A DNA stretch of 64,000 nt from Flaccisagitta enflata (lineage: Eukaryota; Chaetognatha; Sagittoidea; Aphragmophora): NCBI GenBank assembly GCA_965153355.1, contig OZ231126.1:15314001-15378000 (forward strand). The letters run 5' to 3'. The notes beneath the pieces were generated by a model. That model saw nothing but the letters and a program-made list of their open reading frames with translations. It did no database searches and was not told the DNA's origin. Below are positions 47,964 through 55,043 of this stretch, piece by piece. A program made the position numbers and the translations under genes. Position 1 is the first letter of the stretch. Each line of letters starts with the position of its first letter.

Positions 47964-49209
47964 AGTTGCATTTTTTCCTTGTTTTTTTACTTATTATGCT
48001 ATATTTTTTCTTCGTTTTTGCTTACCTTTTTTCTCTTCTTCATTGCGGTTTCAGTGTGTGTGTGTGTGTCTGTGTCTGTTTGTTTTTTTCCTTTATATCT
48101 TATTTTTTCTCTTCCTCTTTCTTTTGCTTTCTTTTTTTTCTTTTTATCATTTTTTTTTCTTATTTTTTTCTCTCTGGCAAATACCAAGACATATTTTTTT
48201 GTTACTATATTTACTAAAACAACCAACATAAACCCGTCACAAACCCGAGGAAAGGTTTTGAGGTATTCTGAACCCGAACCGAAACCGCAGAAAAAACCGC
48301 CATACGCAAGGCCTTACTCTCCAGGTCCTTGAATTAGCATCAAATCAGCCCTCCATGGCTCAGATTTTTCCCTCTAAACCTCAAAATTGCTCTCCCAGCC
48401 TTAATTTTGCCCTCCAGCTTTCAAATATGCCTCCTTTGGCCTAAATCAATCATCTAAAAACTAAATATGCCTTCTCAGGACGTCTGAAAATCCCCCCTGT
48501 GTTCTACATGCTACAGGACATCGGCCCTTTGGGGCCGCTGCCCTGCTCTCACTCCACTTCTTCACTGGGTTACTCCTAGCACACTCCTAGCTTACTCCAC
48601 ACACACAGAGAGACACACAGAGACACACAGAGACACACACTCTCTCTCTCACATTCTCTATTGCAGCCCCGTCGACGCGGTCGCCACGGAAGCCACCCAA
48701 CCTACACCTGGATTTAGGATGTAGCGCGCTGAATGCCAAAGCAGAACGAGTCGATTCCGCTCTGCCACTTCGCCAGCAACCTTGGTTCCATGGAAATATC
48801 AGCAGAACCGAGGCGGAAAGACTCCTAAGCTCCCAGAAAGAAGGCAGTTATCTTGTGCGGCAAAGCGAGAGCAAGAAAGAGGTTTGTTCCGTGCTCTAGT
48901 TTTTTCCCACTTGTCTAGTAATCCGATTTGTGGGATTGACAAGGATGTATTCACTATACCAATCGGTCGTTATTCATCGCTGATGTGATACAATCATCTT
49001 TTTAGGATTATTCTCTTTCGCTTCGGAGCGCCAAAGGCTTTATGCACATGAAAATCGTGCGTCAAAGTGATAAGTACATCTTGGGCCAATTCAGTCAACC
49101 CTACGCTAGCATTCCGGAGATGATAAACCACTACGCCAAAAACAAACTTCCGATTAAGGGCGCCACGCACATGTCTTTGTTATTTCCCGTGAAAGAAGAG
49201 TTGTTATAA
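30816..49209 (+). CDS. SHB: SHB/SHF-family SH2-domain adapter protein
   Basis: Eleven exons: 30816-31156, 36664-37199, 37557-37703, 37812-38336, 39253-39921, 40925-41242, 41505-41634, 42466-42920, 48667-48881, 49006-49209 account for ten; no further one is needed, since these sum to 3540 nt in perfect phase (1179 aa), so the gene has ten coding exons. Family role: scaffold linking receptor tyrosine kinases to downstream signalling. Seen: Pro-rich N-terminus; Gln/Pro-rich region; candidate phosphotyrosine sites of the SHB type (NYSDPKDA, EYCDP, MYEDPWDS); and a C-terminal SH2 domain (about 1080-1170) with WFHGNISR, the phosphate-binding GSYLVRQSE (Arg about 1105), DYSLSLRSAKGFMHMK and LPIKGATHMSLLFPV, matching vertebrate SHB/SHF. 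It is over twice the human SHB length, through low-complexity sequence. An ATG at 30807 would add three residues. Confidence 0.9.
31521..34361 (-). CDS. LINE ORF2: endonuclease and reverse transcriptase
   Basis: The frame is open from 34454 and the first ATG is at 34361 (MTSLNELTILHTNCQS), giving 946 aa. N-terminal APE-type endonuclease: HTNCQSAMNK, LTEFG, ICGDFNLPLINW, and a terminal SDHL. Reverse transcriptase: ANIIPIHKSGSK, NFRPVALTSVLCKVLERMI, QHGFVRGRSCQTN, AYFDYAKAFDKVSH, a TTQGTVLGFLLFLLFINDLP block, the LLADDTK catalytic motif, and NPKKSKVMHIG. C-terminal CR1-type tail with HLDYGMAACPPG and RRDRGDMIEVFKML. No stop or frameshift interrupts it. The block usually reads PQGSVLGP in the family, so TTQGTVLGF is a deviation at a conserved spot; it could lower activity. 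Confidence 0.9.
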   Translation of the reverse strand: MTSLNELTILHTNCQSAMNKKSEIRDFIDAHNPHVLALTEFGAATSVKDNELGIEGYTLYRGDHSDGKGGLGRGVGMYVHDSLNHSACPMLENGSFDCSTWSVIKLRDNKSLLLGAVYRSPNSSADNNQLLLEMIRRAATVKHEYLMICGDFNLPLINWSSHQSADSESSLSSCFLEMVEDLDLFQHVQNSTRFRGSQNSCLDLIFTNEENMVNDIQELPPLGKSDHLCQKWRLVVSEPIFKNTTKLRHNFKNANWEAMKKDLSTFELNSDDSPDEMNRILVEKINELKTKHIPLCRPKSNKNRLPWMKGAAIKKQRFLKWKTWKRFKQSDLPRDYDAYKIERNKLGDMIRSAKANYEKGLIADMKENPNLFHGHCRRSLNTKQGVSNVIDADGKLTETEEEAATALNTYYHSVFTYDDGLTPPPAFSEQTSERIQDVYLSVEGVEEVLQGLNPNKAAGPDGVESRILKECSKELAPLLYKIYRKSLDKGEVPQLWKEANIIPIHKSGSKAIMANFRPVALTSVLCKVLERMICSAIMSFLMTNGLLSEQQHGFVRGRSCQTNILLCLERWTEILDGGNAVDVAYFDYAKAFDKVSHRLLLIKLQAYGIDGKLLQWLKAYLENRQQRVAVGNALSDWLEVVSGTTQGTVLGFLLFLLFINDLPEACSPEEQSLVMLLADDTKCYQEIRKEERCNEEDQACLQKRIDCIAQWAKNWKMEINPKKSKVMHIGKENPHLPYTMNGSLIETVKVEKDIGFWVTDDLSTSTHVNKARCKALAEIARIRRNFTYIDKRAFCVLYNQRIRPHLDYGMAACPPGSSADSKLLEAVQSKATAMVYGLKKLNSEERRKKLELMTLEQRRDRGDMIEVFKMLKGLTRINPNQFWEVREARGGPRLVKEMAVNGRKQRHGFFSYRVIQKWNLLPGEIKMAPSLDSFKNRLDDRLMKTD
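34451..35677 (-). CDS. LINE ORF1: zinc-finger, coiled-coil RNA-binding-type protein
   Basis: 408 aa from the ATG at 35677 (MVDKCSKCTIVV). The N-terminus is a PHD-like cysteine cluster (CSKC, CQEC, CFTC, CKTC) of the kind found in CR1-group ORF1 proteins. A long Lys/Glu coiled coil follows (about 60-170), then a conserved-looking block (EKNLIFGNIPEPTQNEAED, ELGIDVKPTKVIRVG) and a basic RGRGKRRGRPPGRG stretch near the C-terminus. It ends in SNDF at 34451. The ORF2 frame is already open at the ORF1 stop. Confidence 0.85.
   Translation of the reverse strand: MVDKCSKCTIVVNRKNEGRPGVKCQECQVEYCFTCAELPAKFCEMMREMGKSMWKCKTCEEKSKNLQSVLESLQQDMTTIKKGQEDQQAERQKVLEGLKQIDGVAQRIEQIEAVQTENKGRLDAHDEAIKKNSEKMKEMEKKNDEMEKRLKNMDGETPNVRQTNAVIRDIREIEKREKNLIFGNIPEPTQNEAEDRKKQDEEKVDEILRELGIDVKPTKVIRVGQKGRYPRKALAIFTLVEDCERILEKAESVKLANDVFIMRDRTYNQREEARLFRLEREREENAENAGNVTTEAERGRGKRRGRPPGRGNGSVRGRGATATRAARWPQGDRRPYSRKRKNSVEDDAAKRQRTSPVANDNDTGGQSPGTGPDQTPTRTLQGTDTRPATPHPMQQQPLSATAGGSNDF
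35803..36425. repeat. (GATCGAGA)n / (GA)n microsatellites and a 65-bp duplication
   Basis: 35803-35890 has 10-bp GAGAGAGATC units grading into (GA)n to 35941. A second (GA)n lies at 36169-36218. GGTTGCCTTGCACCACTC...GTGGCACCCCGTTCTCA is duplicated at about 36249-36298 and 36314-36356. Confidence 0.85.
37235..37450 (+). repeat. ~20-bp TGGCCAAATTTATCTCCTG repeat
   Basis: Degenerate TGGCCAAATTTATCTCCTG units fill most of the short intron between SHB-like exons 2 and 3. Confidence 0.75.
38393..38733. mobile_element. 341-bp TA-flanked MITE of the CAGTAGATG family
   Basis: Ends CAGTAGATGTCATCTAGA and TCTAGACGACATCTACTG are inverted, continue as CTTGGAAATACGGGGG, and abut TA on both sides (38391-38392, 38734-38735). 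It has the same termini as the 3.7-kb element at 2547-6245. It lies in an intron of the SHB-like gene. Confidence 0.85.
38831..39198. mobile_element. 368-bp TA-flanked MITE, second family
   Basis: The left end CAATGAGAGGGG...AAAATCGCTAGCACCCCTACC matches the inverse of the right end (GGTAGGGGTGCAAGCGATTT...CCCCTCTCACTG). Flanks read TAATA on both sides. Inside, CGCCATCGAGGC and GCCTCGATGGCG form a second inverted pair. No coding capacity. Confidence 0.8.
40108..40880. repeat. Minisatellite-bearing family, copy 3
   Basis: Flanks: CAGCAGCCCCAAAGGGGCC then GTCCTGTAGAACACAGGG on the left; inverted CTACAGGACCTCC, CCCCTTTGGGGC and ACGGGTATCGCTGACCA on the right. The array 40200-40705 consists of about 25 units of the 20-21 bp repeat GGCCTGAAATCTGCCCTCTC. 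Reverse-strand repeat ORFs are not genes. Confidence 0.9.
41635..42465. other. Intron of the SHB-like gene with little structure
   Basis: AT-rich, with a TTTCTTTGTCTTT pyrimidine-rich stretch from 42200 toward the acceptor. No exon or named repeat seen. Confidence 0.5.
43355..44668 (+). mobile_element. Hairpin-headed repeat element, copy 5 (GTCCGCGAC ends)
   Basis: 5' hairpin: GTCCGCG (43355-43361), A, CGGAAT, loop ATC, ATTCCG, A, CGCGGAC (43379-43385), then TATAATTC and a (GTCGTC)n stretch. The body holds five ~140-270 bp tandem units with AACTTTGGCATTTTTCAACC and GGTATGGAGTCTCTAAATGG. The 3' end carries GTCGCGGAC (44660-44668), the reverse complement of the 5' start. Confidence 0.65.
44770..47215 (+). 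repeat. 2.4-kb satellite of ~40-bp paired units
   Basis: Two alternating unit types recur: TGTATGTCACACCACCCAG-TTTTCTCCGA and TGTATGTCACACAGCCCAG-AATTCTCCGA. The lack of stops gives repeat peptides (MSHHPVFSDVCHTAQNSP-like) in frames up to 265 codons; these are not genes. The array is interrupted at 46347-46512 by a short element. Confidence 0.95.
46347..46512 (+). mobile_element. Short hairpin-headed repeat, AGTCGCG stem, inserted in the satellite
   Basis: AGTCGCG (46347-46353), loop GACA and CGCGACT (46358-46364) form a perfect hairpin, followed by CTACACC and a GGTTGGTAGGTTGG stretch. GTCCGCGACT at 46478-46487 is the inverse of the first ten bases. The tail reads GCCGTGTATCCGGCCTTGTT. Satellite sequence resumes immediately on both sides, so both ends are fixed within a few bases (about 165 bp). 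Confidence 0.7.
47222..47535. repeat. 22-bp minisatellite (GGCGGCAGTTGGACCGCCCACA)
   Basis: About 14 units of the pattern GGCGGCAGTTGGACCGCC + CACA. GGCGG and CCGCC within each unit make every unit self-complementary. Confidence 0.9.
47700..48170. repeat. CT-rich / (CT)n low-complexity tract
   Basis: TTTCTCTTTC-type sequence with a pure (CT)n core at about 47885-47960. Ser/Leu/Phe and Arg/Glu open frames are artefacts. Confidence 0.9.
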
Positions 49210-49956
49210 TAGTGCTTGACTTAGCGGTTTGACAATGTACCCATATCAACTTTATCGTACCAATAGTTCACGTAATCATAACCAGTATCTAACAAGTTAC
49301 TTCTTGCGATAATCATGTAAAGATGACTTGTTATCGACTTAATTATATTCGTTTTAAAAAAGAAAATCGTGCATGATGAGGTTGATTGTAGAAATCCAAT
49401 CGAATTGTATTTTTTCCGCTTTTTATTCGAAACTCATAAATACTCCTAGTCTAACCTCTAATCTTCCCAATATTCACCGTCAATCAAATAGTCTTTGTCT
49501 TAGCCTGGTGCTTTACAGGATGCAAGTGGTTATTGGGTCGCTTCGAGGCGATGGACGTCATAGCGTGGGTATTTACGGTGTTAACATGCGTAGAATGCAA
49601 TCAAACCGCCACTTTATCCCCCGAGCCGCGTTCTCAACTCATGACTTTCCCATAGGTCAATTACTGTAGTCTATCCGTGTTGTCCCTCGATAATGTTTCA
49701 TTATTCTGCCGTATCTCTGGTTTGCCAGGTAAGAAGCATAAATTATTGTAGTCACGTCGTCTAGACTTGGAAATACAGGGAGCTCATATCCTGTTTATGT
49801 TTAACTATATGCCATGCTGTATAACCGTATGCTACTGTAAACTGAAATATTTGAAAAAACATGCGTTCGTCACATTTTGTATCAACCCAATTTCCCCCAG
49901 TCTACGGAAGGAAAGATTAAGGAAGGAAGGAGGAAAGATTAGGGTCTCATCTGATA

Positions 49957-50541
49957 CGGTGTGGTTTGTGGAAAAACCGCCTAGAGGAAGGTGTTTTTAT
50001 TTTACTTGACAAACTTCATATTTGAAATATACATTGTTCAATTGATGTTTTTGTTGCGCAGTTTTTTTTGGTTGGTATGGAAACAAAAATTTTTTTTCAT
50101 GAATGTTTATAATTACTAGTATATCAATATTTTGACAGATATAATTAGGTAACATTGCTCAAAATTGAATTTGCTACATCTTTCTCAGACTCAGTATGTT
50201 CTGTGAGAATATCTTTTGTTTGGCTCTTGCTTGGGGGCATCACACCTAGCAACAGCTAAATGATTCTCCCTAGCAACAGCTTAAACAGCGATATTCTTAC
50301 ACGACATACTGTGGGTCAGTTGTTGTAAATTTAATTTTGAGCAATTTTCACTCATTACATGAATACATTGATGTTTCAGCAGTTATTGATTGAAAAAAAT
50401 AATTTTGGTGAAAAACTCAGGAATGCAAGTATCAATTAAACAACTTGTATTTCAAAAATTAAGTTTGTTCAATGAAATTATTACACTTATATACCTTCCT
50501 CCAGCTATCCAGTTTAGGCCGTTTCCTCGAACCCCACTGTA
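49957..50541. mobile_element. Foldback MITE of the CAGTGGGGTTC family, copy 1
   Basis: The right end CGAACCCCACTG followed by TA, the outer CTTCCTCCAG/AGGAAGG pair, and the central inverted pair TATGTTCTGTGAGAATAT ... GATATTCTTACACGACATA match the element at 61940-62465. Degenerate and non-coding. Confidence 0.6.
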
Positions 50542-50635
50542 GCTATTGTCTGTACCAATGGTGCTATCAGCGTGTTTGAGTTTTATCCCCTGAGTGTAGT
50601 TATGGCCCTTAAAATGAGTAAAATTGTGCATTTTT

Positions 50636-51038
50636 AGTCGCGTGCACGCGTCTCTACAACCTACTTTACGTTTTTTATCACTTTTATTTCTTTAAGTCAT
50701 TTTTAGTCATTTTAAGTAATGTAAAGGCATTCTGAGTCATCCTAAGTCATCCTAAGTCATTCTAAGTCATTCTAAGTCATTCTAGGTCATTCTAAGTCAT
50801 TCTAAGTCATGCTAAGTCATGCTAAGTCATGCTAAGTCATGCTAAGTCATGCTAAGTCATGCTAAGTCATGCTAAGTCATGCTAAGTCATGCTAAGTCAT
50901 GCTAAGTCATGCTAAGTCATGCTAAGGCATGCTAAGGCATGCTAAGGCATGCTAAGGCATGCTCATGATCTCAGTCTTTCTAAGTCATTTTAAGTCAGAA
51001 AGTCTCACACGCAACTTATAGGTGTTGGCCTTGTTTCG
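50636..51038 (+). mobile_element. Short hairpin-headed repeat carrying a 10-bp satellite
   Basis: AGTCGCG (50636-50642), loop TGCA, CGCGTCT (one mismatch), then CTACAACC. The interior 50690-50960 is a TAAGTCATGC / TAAGTCATTC tandem array of about 25 units. The 3' part reads CACACGCAACTTATAGG then GGCCTTGTTTCG, resembling the tail of the 46347 element. Confidence 0.6.
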
Positions 51039-52351
51039 TAAAGAAGAGCTGTGTATGACTCTTTGAACAGCCATTATTTCAGATAAAGGACATGACTCGG
51101 AAAACGCTCTGATGGCGCTATTTCTATTAGCAGCAGCACTCTATGATCACCCCACATTTCTACGTCTAGACGATATCAATTGTATTTTGATTCAAGATGG
51201 TATTCCACCATTTCCATGATTAAATGAATTAGAGACATCGTCTGATCTTAGCCTCGCGTTCAAGCTGGAAATGGAAAGAAATCAATACTGGTCATGAAAC
51301 GAGGTCATGAAAAGCCTGCTCTTTACCTGGGCAAGGCAAAGTAGCAGTTGAGTTGCGCGAAACGCTGCGATTTGGGCAGACCCGTTTTAGTATTAAAGTG
51401 GTTTGTACGCTTTTAATCTGTCATATGGGTGGTCTAGGTGTAAACGTAAAACCCGTTTGATAACATAGTTGATAGTACGAAACGTTGTTCATTCGTTTTT
51501 CCTTTAGCTTGTAGTCATTCTCTACATCAGTGTTTTTCCTTTTAAATAGTTTTTGAAAATGTTATGACTTGGTTAGCTGTTTTTTTTTTACGTGGGTGGG
51601 ATGGCCGCGTCGTCGTGTTTGTTCGTGTGAACGGATTCTTATCTACGCGCGCTTTCGAAGTTGTTGTTGAATGTTGATCTTTTTCGCGTGATGTTGGCGT
51701 CTCACCCGTTTGCGACTTTCTTATTTTGGATGGTCTAGTCGTCCATCTTAGTTTACCCTTTTTATTAGCTCAATTCACAAAAAGAAGTCGCTTTAGGCGT
51801 CATAAATCTGTAAGTCACTAACTAGAATTCATATCGCTCATTTCTGCCACAGGGATGCTCTTTGTAAGTTTTTGTAGGACTAAAAAAGACTTATTCAAAG
51901 CATCCCTGTTGCAAAAATGAGCACCAGTGCTAAAAACAGCTAGAAAATATGATTTTTAACGCCCCAAACGATTTCAAATATTGTGAACAAAGCCATTATC
52001 ATTTGTACTTAGTCTCTCTCCTAGCTCCCCCCTCTCTCTCTCTCTCAAGTGTTTTTTAAGGAAAAATGTTAGATTTCATGATGATTGCTTTTTTTGATAC
52101 TCACCCGTTGTCCAGATAAGATGAAAACCTCGGCATGTTTCTTGCTGTTGTTTTTTCCTTACGTTTGTTACCTATTGCCTTTCTTGGATTTACCCATTGG
52201 TTATTACTTTAAAGAAAAGATTAATCGGTACCTTTCTCTGGTGTTGGCATTGTTAAACTTTTTTTGTATTTTTGCTCTTTTTGCGACCTTTTTCCTTGCA
52301 GATAATTACTACGAAGCGATTCCGCGTTTCCTCGCTCGCCGTTTACTAACC
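51039..52351. other. Spacer upstream of CFDP1
   Basis: AT-rich sequence. A short foldback (GCTCATTTCTGCCACAGGG... inverted as CCCTGTTGCAAAAATGAGC) lies at about 51838-51925. No exon seen. The CFDP1 promoter and 5' UTR must lie toward the right end. Confidence 0.45.
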
Positions 52352-52873
52352 ATGAGTGACTCTGAGAATGATCTTCCCTCCGATGAAGAGGAGGATGACG
52401 ACTACGTTCCATCGGGGGAAGAAGTTCAGGAAGAGGCAAGGGAAACTATTGGTCGTGCTTTTCTCATACTGAAAGGAGACTGTTCCATTCAGGGGCGTAT
52501 TTGAGCTCAAATTTTTGGGGCAGCAAGCCAAAATCTGTGTCCCAACGAGTCTTGTGTCCTGATGATTTTTCTATTACCTATGTAGCTAATTATGCAACTT
52601 ATATTACTAATTAGTATTGCTTTTTAATGTTTTAATATTTCCCTCTTGGGGGAAAAGTGGAATCGTTTTCCATCGGAGATTACTAAAGAGAACTTTGACT
52701 TTTTGGTGAAAACTTGGAATTGAGAGTGATTCAGGTGGATTTTGTTGATGAAGAAGGTAAAGGCCAACAACCTAGACAACTAAATGAATAGCCGAGGGGA
52801 TGAATAGGCTCGGTAGATCGATCCCATAAAACTCCATTGTATTACAGCTGGAAACATTTTGAACCTCCCTCTC

Positions 52874-52963
<90 letters not shown>

Positions 52964-54950
52964 GTGTCCCGATGGAGATTGTGCCCCAACAGAAAGGGCA
53001 GCAGCTGCTGCCCCTGACGCCCCGTCAAATACGCCCCTGGTTCCATTGGCAGTCGAACTGTGTAATGTAATCAACTAATGTTGAATATGTCCCATTCGCA
53101 CAGGCGTCGGAACCAGATGATTCCGAGCCGTCGGACGAGGAAGACGAGGAAGGAGATTCCGGCGAAAAGCGACGGGTGGGCGAGAGGCAAAGCGCCAGAT
53201 TAAAGGTAAGCAGGACTTTCCGAACTTATTTAGACAGAACCAAGCGTTCTTATTTGTTCTTATTTGTAGACGCATCTCGAGTATCGACTCTGTGCCACAC
53301 TGATGCACATGTATGCACATGCATATGTTCCCGTCGCCTATTTTCATTGAGATTTCGAAATTGGGATTTCCTTTGAATTTTCGTTTCACAGAAAAACGAG
53401 AAGAAAGCGGCTAAGGCGAGCAGCCTGAAGAGAGGTGAGCAGGTGTGATACGCAGCGCAAGAAACTTATTCTAATCCCCCATCAAACGATTGCGTATTGA
53501 AATTTCATGAAACAAATCCATGTAGGCCGAACGCGGAGAGGAGTTCCGTTTGGGGGTGAAGAATCAAATGGAAGTGAATCCACAGAAACTCCCTCGAAGA
53601 AAGCAAAGCCGGGTCCCCAGGTCATCTTCCTTCGTCGATTAATTTGTTGATTAATTGGTTCTTATCCACTGACGGAACGACCGAACTACCAATTGATCGA
53701 AAAATATTATGTCTCGGGGATCAATGGTACCGGTAATGGCGACTGTCGCCGTAAGGAAAAAAGTCGAAGATTTTGTCACTTTTTATTAAGTTTTTGTTTT
53801 TGGTTACTGTAAATTTTTTTACTTGTTAGATCAAATCAAGGGCAATTGTATGTATTGATTGCACTGAAAATCGGGGAAAAATAGAACTGATCCAGATGGG
53901 CTGAAATGCTCAAAATCATTCAATCAGACAACCAGCTACGCTCACTGATATGCTTTCTTGTATTTGCATGCTCAAATTAAAACATTTGTTTATTTATCCT
54001 ATTTAAAATCAGAAAAGGGGACTGAGCTAAATGGGCTAGAATATTTAAAAAACATCTTTAGAGATGAGCAACCATGCTCACTGACATGCTTTCTCGTATT
54101 TGTTTGTTTAAACATGTATGAAATTATTATTTGTTAATCATATTTGAAATCAGAAAAAAAATGAGCGGGATCAGCAAAATAAGTTAAAATGCTCAAAAAT
54201 ACCCTCACAGATGAGCAGCTATGCTCATAAACATGTTTTCATTTGTTTGCATGCTCAAAAAAATATGAATACACTCGTGTATTGATCCTACTTAAAATGA
54301 TGAAAAATCCAAAGAAATTCAATTTGAAGTTTTTGTGGATAAATCTTTAAAGAATTCTAACGCCAAAAATATTTGTTAAAAAGCATTCTGCTTGGCGCCA
54401 AATGAAAGAGAATCATCAAATTTACTTACCTTACTAATTTTGTCCGAGGGACCAATCGCACGATAAAGTTCTGCTAGGCGCCAAATGAAAAAGAATTATC
54501 AAATTTACTTACTTTACTAATTTCGTCCGAGGGACCAATCGCTCGATAAAGTCTTCAAACTTATTCATGAGAAAATAAAAAAAAAACATGTTTTTCTGGA
54601 ATATAATAAAAAGTCGAAGACTGACTTCGACTTTTTTTCCCGATCATTCATTTGATTGGCATTGATTACAGACGGAAGAAGAAGAGAAGAAACGCGTCGA
54701 CGATTTGTGGGCGTCTTTCCTCTCGGACGTGAACCAGCCTAAAGCCAAACCCACTTCAAAAGTCCTCGTTCAGAAAGGTGATAATCTCACTGCCTTTTTA
54801 GGTGCGACAAAGCACCTCTATAACTGGCTGTGTCCGTCGGTTGGTCTGTCTGTCTGTCGGTCGGTTGGTCTGTAACGCATTTGTTCGACGATCCACACGT
54901 CGCACCTTTTGGCCTACTTGGCCTTGTTCTGTGTGTGTGTGTGTGTGTGT

Positions 54951-55043
<93 letters not shown>

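Larger units (their letters stand above)
43265..48316. mobile_element. 5.05-kb element with TAAGGCCTTGCG ends and 8-bp duplication
   Basis: TAAGGCCTTGCG at the left end is inverted as CGCAAGGCCTTA at the right end. Both abut the 8-bp direct repeat CTCTCCAG (43257-43264 and 48317-48324). Subterminal sequence is also related (GGTTTTGAGG, AACCCGAA). The 8-bp duplication suggests a hAT-type element. No transposase is visible: the interior holds a hairpin-headed element, a 2.4-kb satellite, a 22-bp minisatellite and a CT-rich tract. Confidence 0.8.
43018..48550. repeat. Minisatellite-bearing family, copy 4, split by a 5-kb insertion
   Basis: The left half (43018-43264) has GCGGTCCCAAAGGGCCGATG, GTAGAACACAGGGGG and GCCCTCCAGGCCTCAAATC units. 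The right half (48317-48550) has more units, then CCCCCTGTGTTCTAC and CGGCCCTTTGGGGCCGCTGC. The halves are interrupted exactly at the element 43265-48316. Confidence 0.8.
49751..51184. mobile_element. Degenerate CAGTAGATG-family element with nested insertions
   Basis: The left end (GTAGTCACGTCGTCTAGACT then TGGAAATACAGGGAGCTCAT) and the right end (CCCCACATTTCTACGTCTAG then ACGATATCAATTG) are diverged inverted copies of the termini seen at 38393-38733. The interior holds a foldback (49957-50541) and a hairpin-headed repeat (50636-51038). Confidence 0.55.

Noticed and set aside
52085-52351. Hydrophobic upstream extension of the CFDP1 first exon
   Set aside because: The frame is open, but the family protein is nuclear with an acidic N-terminus; the ATG at 52352 gives the expected start.
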